In this document: positions 14,101 to 22,836 of the stretch, in pieces
How positions within the stretch are numbered: position 1 is the first letter of the stretch
How the letters are laid out: each line of letters starts with the position of its first letter
Assembly: GCA_003117195.1 (NCBI GenBank)
Contig: BDSI01000024.1
Location: 461,237-525,236 of the forward strand
Reading direction: 5' to 3'
Length of the DNA: 64,000 nt
From: Eudorina sp. 2006-703-Eu-15
Taxonomy: Eukaryota > Chlorophyta > Chlorophyceae > Chlamydomonadales > Volvocaceae
Program-made: the position numbers and the translations under genes
The notes under the pieces: generated by a model
Database searches by the model: none
Seen by the model: only the letters and a program-made list of their open reading frames with translations
What the model was told of the DNA's origin: nothing

Positions 14101-17100
14101 ACGTCCCTGTTAACGATCAGCGGTAGACCCGTCGGGCTGGAATTCCAATCCGCAAGAGTGACACTGATGACCGGAGCTGTCAGACGTATCAGGGTGACGT
14201 CTTTGTTAGCCAGGCCTTGGATGAACTCATAACCATCAGAAGCATTGTAGGCACCCTGGACTACTGCGGCGCCTTCTGGCCCCACCGCCTCATCAGCCAG
14301 CTGCCGCTTGTACGCAGCCAGCAGCGCCCGCCGCTGATAAGAGATCAGAGGTTCTTGCTGCGTCATTCGGCAATCCGCCGCACGTGTGACATCCTGGCAG
14401 AAAGCCGTCACGTTGTGCTGCCAGACCATATAGTTCAGCGGAGCAGGCGTGGCATCATTCGTGAAGGCGAGTGAAACAACATCAACCATGACGGAGGCGG
14501 AAGACCAGCAACGCTCCATAGGCGGCGCACCCTCAGCTGATGAGGCACGGTCGTCAGACTGCGTGAAGATGTACGTGTATGCGCCATCCAAGGACGCAAT
14601 GGAAGGCGATGCATGGCGTCCGTCAACGGTGAATGAACGGGGTGCTTGGAGTAGTAGGATGACAGTCTACCTTATGGCTCACTCGGACGTACGCAGGCAG
14701 CCGGCATTTGCGTCGTCCCGGCACACATCCATCCATCCATCCATTCATGCATGCATCCATCTCCCCACATGAAACTATGAAAACACCCGCCCCACTTGTA
14801 CATCATCTCGCACCCTACATGAATGCGCTCGTGGCACAATTGGCGTGACTGCACATACACGTCAATCAGGCTAAAAGCATTCTCTCAGCACGAACTAGCG
14901 TGTCCGAGAACGCCAGCAAGAATCAACTACGATGGACATCGGCACAACGCAATCTTGTGGTGAGTGCCTTAGCTACCTGTTGTTACTTGTAACGCACGCA
15001 CCTGCTCCGCAGGATGGTCAAGCTGATGAATGAACCCAACGGTCGGGAAACAAGTGACCTCTCCACCCCAACGCCCCCCTTTCACACCTGTTTACCATTA
15101 ACGCACCTGCTTTGGGTCCGGCAGTGGCGTTATCAGTTGGCTGCCCGGGATTCCCGGTGGCCGTGGCGGCCCCAGCACGTCAGTGTTTCCATAGAACCGC
15201 GGCGGAAAGCAAGGCGCTGCATTGGCATGCACACACGCATGCAAGAATCGCATATTGCTTCGCTCCCGTCCTCTTAGAACGGTTCTGGTGCAATCCAATG
15301 CGTGCACACGCAAACATGTACATATGCTCGCATGCTTGATGGACGCCAGGCGTGCAGGAAGATGAGGCCCGTTGCTTGTCTGTTCGTTGGACGCCCGCCT
15401 CGGCAAAGTAAATGGCTTGCAAACTGCATTGTAGCCGAGCGCGCGACAACCACACGGGGACGATAAGGTGCCCAGATATCTTATAAGCGGAGCACACGGC
15501 ACTAGTAATGATCCTGTCTGTTACGCAAGATGTCCTTTTTCCCGGATCAGATGTGTAAGACATCAAAAATGCACACGCCACATGCACGCATACACGTACA
15601 TGTCACCAAAGCTCCTGGTCCAATGTGGAATGTCGCCGGGGGCTCGTTTGCCGGGGTTGGAAGGAACATGCCGAATCCTGAATGGCCCACACCACAAAGA
15701 CGCGCATTATTGTGTCATCAAATAGTTTCGGGGACCTGGCCTGCCCTCAGCTGTTGTAGGGCGCCGACCTTCCGTTAGTATTTTGTTTATTGGTCACGGC
15801 GTTTCGTTTGAATGCGGGTTACTCCACTCGCGGCCGCTGGCTGGGCACTGTCACGAGCCAGGCGTGGGTCTTCCAAGACCTCTAGAGGGTGCAGCACTGG
15901 GTGCTACAGCGGTGGTGGTAGCTGGGTGATGGGGTGCCTGTGTGGGCGACCTTCCCCGTGCTTGGCTTTATCCATTTCTGGCCTTTTCCGGTGCCTATCC
16001 CCTTGGTAGTGTTGCCCCGCTGTGCGCTTCTGCTTCGTTCGATGTCTGTCTGGGTGGGGTCCTGGCCCGGTGTGTTCATTTTCGCGGCGTTGAGGTGGAG
16101 GTCTCTTGCCGCCTTGTCGGTGGGCGGGGCCTGCTGGGGCTTGCCCTGGTATACACCGTTGATCCCTTTGGGGCCCGCTGGAACGTTCATGCATTCATTA
16201 TATAGTTAAAAAAAATATAAATTGTATAATATATTAGTATAAATACTATAATGTTATTGGTATCATTATTATTGTTGTTATGACAATAATTTTGGATCAT
16301 TTTTCTTAGCGTTATGAAAATTTTATTATTGTCGGTCATTATCGTTGCATAAATATTACTGGTATGAATATTTATCACATTATTATATTATCAACATCAT
16401 CTTCATCAGGCAGGGCCCGGGATATGTGCAGGAGCGATTGGGCTAGTTGGGCTGCGGCGGCGGCTCCGCAGCCGCCGCGGTCCAGAGCAAGGGGTGTGAA
16501 CGTCAGGCATGCAAAGTGTACGACAAGGGACCTGCGCATCCACGCCGTGGCGGCCGGGGCGCAGCTATAAATTGTGAGGGTGTAGAGGGGCCTAGGAATA
16601 ATGCAGTTGCAAACAGCTGTTGCCGAGCGAAGCTGAAGGGGAGCCTGCGACCTCTGCACCCTGAGCAAGGGGTCCGAAAAGCCCCTTGCTCAACAAAGCT
16701 AGCTGCCATGCGCCGGATGTGTATGTGTCCCACCATTCGTTCCTTCCCTTCTCCAAACAATCCCTATATGAGTACCTTCATGTTATTACTTAGTTTTCCT
16801 TCAAAGTGGCTCAAAATGAAAATCCTTCGTTGAGCAAGCAAGAGGTCCGCTAAGGCTCACCGTGCTTTATTTCTACCCTTGCTCGAGCAACGGTCATATA
16901 CAGGCCACCGTGCTTACCGCAAACTGCGACAATCATGCCGCGGCAAGCACACAGGTATCGGTTCACCATATATATGCAGGTGCGCTAATCCTATCTCTCC
17001 ACCCCCGCCCCCACACACGCCTCGACTCCGGACCGAGGCGTGTTATCAATTATTACACTCTTACAATTGTATGTTCGTTATTCATGGTTACTGTTGTTAC

Positions 17101-18907
17101 ACTAATCCTGATATCACTTCTTTTCACCCACCTGGATTGCCGTTTGGCGAACCGATGTTCAGGAAAAAAATATACCGCATGATGAATTGGATGCCGCCAC
17201 GTAGGACAAGCTGCATGCATGCAATGAGACACAAACGCAAGTAAAATACATACGCACTCTTGCATATATGTGATAACAACAACCATTAGAACAGAAATTA
17301 AAGAATAACAACAATACTAATACGCCCAGTCAGGGACTGAGGCGTGTGTTAAGGGGACAGGAGTGATGTAAGTGATGAGGCAATGGGTTTCCCCTTGCCT
17401 ATGCATTACCCGCCACCGCTACTCTGGAATCAAGCGGTACAGAGTGTGCTAAGTTCCTGACGATGCCGTTCAGCATGTGTACGGCATAATCGTGCAGGTC
17501 ATTCAAGCACCCCCTGGCTGCGTGGTTGCAGGCCCCGAGCTCGATCAGAAGGTAGGGGAAGGAGGTCTTTTCGTATGGTCCCACCGAAACCCAGACTGAT
17601 GATAGCGTCCTGTTTCGTACGTGTAGCGCACCTTCCATCCGGCTTCGTTCTGCAAGCTCTTTGGCCAGGGTAGCCAGGGTATCGTGCGTGCTGTATGTTG
17701 CACTTGATCGTGCTGTTTCGCATTGTGGTTGGTGCCTGAGGTGTAGCCGAGCGATTTCTAGGATGTGTGCAGTGTGGTCCTCGCGGTCCCAGGGGCCTGT
17801 ATGTACATCCCGGTTTACTTGCCTCTGTGAGTGGTATCGTTGGTATGAACAGTATGTCTGGTCTCACTTTTACGCGGTGGTCGGTGGGTGTGGTCGGCAG
17901 CACCCACTCTAGTAGTGTGTGGGTGCTCGCGGCGGCATAGTCCGTGAGGTGCTGGGCCTGACAGGCGTCCGTCCAAGCGCCGCGCAGTCTGGCAATCTGC
18001 CGGACGGTGACATTGTGTGGTTTGATGTAGAGGAAGGCCATGTCCGGGTGTTTACAGCCGCCCAGAATATGTCCTCCGGAGGCGGGATCCCCGCACAGCA
18101 GTGGGCAGGGTGCGGCCTCCACGGCGTGAGGCGGGGCCGCCGCACATTGTGCACGCGAATGTTTGGTGCCGACAAGGGGACGTCGGACGCGCTGTGCCAA
18201 TTTGTTGTTCCACAATTGCCATACCAATAGTCCATACACCTTTTGAGTTTCTTGTGCTTTCCACGCGCTTGCACAGTGCGGGAGCATGGCTGAAATGAAG
18301 GACGTGTACCGCGTTTGATTGTTTGGTGTATGTAGCCGAGATGCACCGCTGGTTTTATTAGCGGTGTCACCCCAGCTCGTAGTTACTTAGCTTGTAGCCA
18401 AAATGTGACGAAGGAAAAGATTTGCAGCACCACCACCGAACTCACCACATTTTGGACCTGGTTGAGGTCGACGATGGTGTAGTTTGCTTCGTCACCTTCT
18501 ATTGTAACGTTTCTCATTATAGTGATGGGCAGGCCAGCTGGACTGGAATTCCAGGTCGCAGAAGTGACGTTTACAGCTGACGTTGTCAGGCGAATGAATT
18601 TGACAGCTGGATTCGCCAGACCCGCGATGAACTCCTCGCCTGTGGAAGCATTGACGATGATGTTTGTTGTATCCGTGATCAGGTGGTGGCTGCGTTGTTG
18701 GTGGCCTCGGCGCGTTGACACGAGGTCCTCAACAAAGTCGCTAGCTCCCAGAAGTATTAATGGAAAGAACAAAAGAAGTTTATATGAAATCAAAATTGGT
18801 TTGATAATCACAAAAGACCGCTGTAGGTTGTTGTGCCCAGGCAAACCAGGGAGACCTGCAGTAAGACCGCTGGTTTCTGCTGTTCGGCAGGTCTGGTACC
18901 AAGTCAT
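2633..18907 (-). CDS. Receptor-like TKL-type protein kinase with two tandem ectodomains
   Basis: Exons, 5' to 3': 18907-18446, 17210-17132, 15677-15600, 15216-15107, 14558-14040, 13582-13495, 13206-13126, 11670-11561, 10924-10564, 9888-9609, 8999-8962, 8865-8596, 8206-7911, 7329-7174, 6878-6804, 6279-6223, 5732-5670, 5173-5156, 4709-4668, 3922-3833, 3227-3072, 2920-2633. All phases agree, giving 1238 residues. A hydrophobic stretch (KLLLFFPLILLGASDF) near residue 45 resembles a signal peptide; the start codon is uncertain. Two homologous N-glycosylation-rich ectodomain units follow, then a transmembrane helix near 620-645. The kinase spans about 875-1145: GKGTFG loop, VAVKLL lysine, EIE helix C, HRDLKPANVLL near 998, DFGLSR near 1021, PAYMAPE, DIYSLG and a C-lobe CWEVDPARRP. 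All catalytic residues are present, so it should be active. A polar 95-residue tail ends at TGA 2633-2635. Ligand and substrates are unknown. Confidence 0.85.
3589..3697 (+). mobile_element. MITE-like element, copy 1
   Basis: A stretch of about 109 bp begins TGTAGCAC and ends GTGTTACA, a near-perfect terminal inverted repeat. Internally it shares GGCGGTGTAGCCGTAA, AGCCTAG and ATGGTGGTGCAC with copy 2 at 10292-10382 in opposite orientation. It lies in the kinase intron between exons 3922-3833 and 3227-3072. No coding capacity. Confidence 0.6.
4027..4083 (+). repeat. Short dispersed repeat with an ACCCGCGGGGTCC core, copy 2 of 3
   Basis: The core with flanking CTGT and ATCCTTA also occurs at 3282-3312. 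It recurs at 39061-39100, where the preceding GCTGTCACCGATG is shared too. Two copies are in kinase introns and one in Cu-ATPase intron 1. Nature unknown. Confidence 0.6.
5081..5138. repeat. (GAT)n microsatellite just inside the intron after the microexon
   Basis: About 19 uninterrupted trinucleotides. In the kinase transcript the tract reads (ATC)n and begins about 18 nt after the microexon's 5' splice site. Confidence 0.95.
5156..5173 (-). other. 18-nt microexon encoding PAYMAP of the kinase activation segment
   Basis: Read on the minus strand, the 18 bases follow a CAG acceptor and precede a GTAAG donor. They encode Pro-Ala-Tyr-Met-Ala-Pro. The exon upstream ends with HPDAGT and the next begins with ECFDLNN, so inclusion gives the family-typical GTPAYMAPE. 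Both flanking exons are phase 0. Skipping would keep the frame but delete six residues, including the Ala-Pro of the APE motif. Confidence 0.85.
9012..9060. repeat. (GGCA)n microsatellite serving as a pyrimidine tract
   Basis: The GGCA tract has a short interruption. On the minus strand it reads (TGCC)n and lies directly upstream of the CCCAG acceptor of the 38-nt kinase exon 8999-8962. Confidence 0.85.
10292..10382 (-). mobile_element. MITE-like element, copy 2
   Basis: A stretch of about 91 bp bounded by TGTAACAC and GTGTTACA. Its reverse complement aligns to copy 1 at 3589-3697 along its length, with scattered differences. It lies in the kinase intron between exons 10924-10564 and 9888-9609. 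Confidence 0.6.
14040..14558 (-). other. Exon fusing the end of ectodomain unit 1 to the start of unit 2
   Basis: This 519-nt exon is phase 0 at both ends. It first encodes the C-terminal module of unit 1 (CWSSASVMVDVV, NYMVWQHNVTAFCQDV), then the N-terminal module of unit 2 (YEFIQGLANKDVTLIRLT, TIFDFNRVSNV). The second part matches exon 18907-18446 (EEFIAGLANPAVKFIRLT, TIVDLNQVQNV). The first part matches exon 10924-10564 (NNIVWLRNVSAFCEV). Since both modules are in one uninterrupted exon, the two ectodomains belong to one gene rather than to two tandem genes. Confidence 0.85.
15882..16190 (-). other. Unidentified 102-codon open frame in a kinase intron
   Basis: The frame starts with ATG at 16190 and encodes a polar, basic, Pro/Thr/Gln-rich peptide (MNVPAGPKGINGVYQGKPQQ at the N-terminus). 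The composition would suit the start of a LINE ORF1, but I recognise no motif, and both other strands are also open here. It lies in the intron between kinase exons 17210-17132 and 15677-15600. A very AT-rich tract follows at about 16200-16400. Confidence 0.25.
17399..18370 (-). pseudogene. LINE ORF2 C-terminal fragment inside the first kinase intron
   Basis: The frame ending near 17499 contains a CCHC zinc-knuckle stretch (CPLLCGDPASGGHILGGC) followed by YIKPHNVTVRQIARLR. This is the typical post-reverse-transcriptase region of algal LINEs. A second frame, 17638-17399, carries the usual LINE C-terminus (YLLIELGACNHAARG, DLHDYAVHMLNGIVRNL). The coding part is therefore frameshifted and dead. 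The 5' part with endonuclease and polymerase is absent, as in 5'-truncated insertions. Orientation is the same as the host gene, and the fragment enlarges intron 1. Confidence 0.7.
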
Positions 18908-19308
18908 ATTTTAAGGAGATATCAAACGGTAAGATTGTATAATCAACTTCCGATTCTATGAGCAAGCTGCTAGTTACTCTCAGTGATTTATTTCCCGGGA
19001 AATCCGGACATGAGCGTGTTAAAACGAAGTAAAGCATTCAGCGGTTTGTGTTGGAGAGGTGTTTTGCTTGGGTAGTATGCGCGTACGTACTGGCGCACGT
19101 TGTACATAATGGGAGAATGAGTAAACATTTCTGTGTAACAGTCTAGCTTTGTAAACGGCTCTCTAACATGAATTCATGCGTTATTCCATCCCCACCCTAC
19201 CTCCCGAGACCCGCACCCACGTTTTAAGTTCTACGCGGTGATACCTTAAGCGAGCGACAACAGGGCGCCATTGTTTCTTAGTTAATTTATATAGACCGTA
19301 GCTGCAGC

Positions 19309-20430
19309 TTGACAAGCGAAGTGTCAACATCGCAGATATCTAAAATCAGGAGTTCTGACCAAATTGATGGTTTATCGCACACGATCGCACTTAACGGCAA
19401 GCCGATTTTGCAAAAGTGCAGACATTTGGGGCCAATTGTCTTCATAAATCCAGCTGCAGATTGCGTTCATGCGACAAAGTGTGGGGGCTGCTCCCCCAGC
19501 CCACCGCCTTCTTTTCGCAGAATTGGCCGAGCTTCCCCTGCATTACTACTTGGCGAAGCAAGTGGTACGCTTTTGGAACCGCCTGCAGACGCAGAAGGGC
19601 ACTGTCGCACACGCAGTCCTGTACCAGGAGGTTACCGATGCACTCACCGACCCTGAATGGGGCGGTTGGGGAGCCTCGTTTTTGCGTTTACTGTCGTACT
19701 TAGAGTGTGATATCTGGAGCGGGCTACCTCAGGATGCGGAAGGTGTTGAAAAGAGAGTTGAGTGGTTGCTGTCCAAACCTCTTCCCGAGGCTCAGATTGT
19801 GACTGCGTTGAGGGAACGACTTATGAGCGGCTGGGAACACGCGCGCCTCGATGTCGAGCCAGATGATTACCCATCAGATGGGAAGCAGCCGGGGATCCAT
19901 ATGTCAAAGTACAAGCATTGGATGGGCCTGTCGTTTGTGGGTGCGGCGGCCGTTATGTGGCAGCCGCATGCTACAGTTTTTATCCCCCGCTCTGCGCACC
20001 GTAAGCTGGTGCAATTCAGGCTTTGTTGTTGGGCACTTGAGTCTAACAGGGCGCGGAGGGGCAGACACCATGTCCCTAGAGGACAACGGGTCTGCCGTTG
20101 CTGTCGCTCTGAAGACCAGATTGAAGATGAGAAGCATGTTTTACTCGACTGCCCGGCTTACAATGCAATACGCGCAGAGGAAGAGTTTCATCGCCCTAAC
20201 ACTGTGAGGCGATGGCCTGGGAGCCATGCGCATGTGCGCCCACATGCGTGGGCTCACCGTAATTCAATCGTGCCCTTTGGGCGCTAGTCTCGTTGACTCC
20301 TGTTAATGCGGTATTTGCAAACCAGTGCTTTTGGCGTTTTTTGTTTGCCCTTGGGCCTCCGGCTCGTATGGGTATGTGCAGGTATGGGGTTACGCACCCC
20401 CCAACCATGTAACACACACACACACACATC
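19309..20430 (+). pseudogene. 5'-truncated LINE 3' end with CA-type tail
   Basis: A frame from about 19309 shows LNGKPILQKCRHLG, like the segment after the polymerase domain in LINE ORF2. A second frame, 19469-20287, has FAELAELPLHYYLAKQVVRF and a CCHC knuckle (CRCCRSEDQIEDEKHVLLDC). The change of frame shows decay. The insertion ends in a (CA)n tract at about 20411-20428, a 3' tail type known for algal LINEs. It is a different family from the fragment at 17399-18370. It lies about 400 bp upstream of the kinase start, on the opposite strand. Confidence 0.65.
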
Positions 20431-20433
20431 ACG

Positions 20434-22330
20434 GAGTTAGTTCATTATCGCAGTAGTCCATCCGTACATGATGGGCCACTTCTTGGTCACTCTTTAATGG
20501 ATAATAGTCCCTGAGGCACTGGCGCCTTGACATTGCGCGCACATACCGGGCATCTTCCGTGCAGGACCGTACCAGTCGGCACCAGCCCGCGCAACCGTCC
20601 CACCTTCTCCCAATCCTGCATAAGCCAGTCATTATCCACCACACTCCTCGTGTATCACCAGCAGATCAGCAGAGCAATCCACAGTCATTTTCGTGCAGTG
20701 CGTGTTCACTATACTGCAACGCACCTGGACGCATACATCCGAACGTACGCAGGCTTGAAGCATATGTCCCGCCCTTCGCCTCGGACGGTACCTCTACGCG
20801 TAGGCGTACCTATCAATCGTTAGGACAGGGGCATCATGGCGTTCTCTGGCGATGGCACAACCATATTCGGCGAAGCTATTCAACTTTTCAACACCGTTTC
20901 CCGTTCCCGCCCGGCTGTTCGGGGACCCATCAATGCCCTACTTGGCCCGCACAGGACCGAGGCAGAGATGCCGTTTGTCCTATCCCCCTTACTGCAACGC
21001 GGGGGCAGGGTCCACCATGCAGCGCTATTCGCATGCACCAAGAGCGCCACGTGAGGGTGCCTTCCCTCCACTCCCCGGCATGCGTGTCATCCGAAAGGCC
21101 TTCAAATCCACGTAATCTCCATGTACCGTATTTCCTTGACAAATCAACCGGGTGCCGCTTGTTAGTGGACCGGCGCCATGCTGTGACCAATGAGTGGCGT
21201 GAGGAACCACGGGCGGCACTCGAGGCGGGGTTTCTCTGGTGCACCGCTTGGGTGCTTGGTACGTCGCCCCTTGGCCGCGCGTGCCCTGTTGGCTACACAA
21301 TGCACAAGTATTGCGGTTTACATCACCCAGGACGCCAGGAGCTTGCCCTGCCAGCTTGGCAGATGGCAGTCAGATGCCTAATTCCGACGCCCGCGCCGTG
21401 CCCTGTTTGCAGTCTCCGGTCGGTACCTCCCATTGTCCCATCCCAGGATCGGACCGGTGTGTCCTTCACTTTGACGAGACCTCTAGGTGGCCTCGAGATG
21501 GGACGGCAGTACGGGAGTTCCTGTACGGCGGTCTCCTGTACGGCGCGTTCGGTATCCGGGTGCTGTTGGTCGCTGACGCTCGCAACAAAACGACCCGGGC
21601 CCTCTTCCTGCCAAGGGTGCGGAGTGACGTCATCACCAAGGCTATGGGCGGCCCAGGCGCAGCTGCGCAGAGGAAAGCCGATATGCGCGACCGTGATGCA
21701 ATCAATACATGGACTGAAATGTTCATGCGCAAAAATCGCAACCTTAATGATCCACGTCCGGCGTCAAGGCAGTGCCATACTGAAAATTGTGTCCGGCTGA
21801 GGCGCCGGGTTCCAGAGGACAGGCCGCCACCAAGGGAACCGGGTGGGTTAAAAAAGAAAAGAAGAACCCAACCCAGAAACGCGCCGGGTGGGTGTGAACC
21901 CTAATGCAAGCTTTACATAATCCGCAGCACTGCCACTCTTCCAGGAAGGAAGTTGCCCCCGTGGCCTCTCTACCTGTCAGCCAGACACCTCCGGTAAGGC
22001 CCGCCCCCTTCTACAACGCCCGTGTGCAAACCCGAGGTACCCCTCAAATGCGCAACAATCTTTCCACAACATTCTTCGTGTCCCCGGCTCCTTCAGACAG
22101 TAAACGTGGCGGAAGCAGCAAAAGGAACAAGGGTGAATGACCCTTCGTCGCACGATTTGTCAAATGATTCGCCGCATGGGCTCGTTAATGGAAGCCGCAC
22201 CTTCCCTCGGGCGGTCAGATGGATGGGTGCTGGTCTGCCGCATATGCATACGCATACACGCACATACGCATGTAGACCAGTTCAGCAGTACATGGGTAGG
22301 GACACGATTCGTACGGAGATAGGGACTTTG
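20434..22330 (+). pseudogene. Eroded open frames, possibly mobile-element derived
   Basis: Successive plus-strand frames look as if they were once one protein: 20836-21054 (GEAIQLFNTVSRSRPAVRG), about 21050-21290 (CRLLVDRRHAVTNEW) and 21450-21904 (FLYGGLLYGAFGIRVLLVAD). Shifts occur between them and there is no convincing start. I do not recognise the family. Position beside a LINE suggests mobile DNA, but that is inference. The TTACA at 21913-21917 reads TGTAA on the minus strand and could be the WAPL poly(A) signal, about 920 nt beyond its stop. Confidence 0.25.
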
Positions 22331-22497
22331 ACGTCATGCCCCCAGCGTCGTCGTGTTCACCCGCGCTCTCGATTCACGCACAGCGCCGCCGCCGTGTCAC
22401 AGCCAGCCGCCGCCCGCCACCTTCCCGGGAGGAGCCGCCGCCGCCGCCGCCATCTCATAGGACGGGTTCTCCATCTCCTCCAGCCGCACCAGCCTCT

Positions 22498-22545
22498 GCA
22501 GCATCAGCAGTAGCATCAGCAGTAGCATCAGCAGTAGCAGCCGCA
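22498..22545. repeat. Short tandem repeat of CAGCAGTAGCAT-type units
   Basis: Three to four imperfect 12-bp units in the likely 3' UTR of WAPL. The opposite-strand open frames here are Ala/Asp/Thr or Ala/Ser/Val low complexity and are not taken as genes. Confidence 0.7.
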
Positions 22546-22836
22546 GCCGGGTCGTGCAGGAACCAGCATGAGACAGGTCGTGCAGCACGACAGGCGGCCA
22601 GGTCGCGCTCCACCCGCCCTTCATTCCCGTCGCCCGCCGTTAAGCACCCAAGGCCATCAGCCTGGTCGCAAGTAACCCATTCCGGTACTTCTTTGAGCGA
22701 GATGTCGGTATCCGAACCGCACTCCGCCCCTGCGCTTCCCCAACCCAGCCCGCACTCAGCAGGCTCCCCACTACGCGGTGCACCCTCGCTCCCCGCCCCA
22801 ATGCGGTCTCCGTGACGGCGGGCGCCCCCCAGCCCG

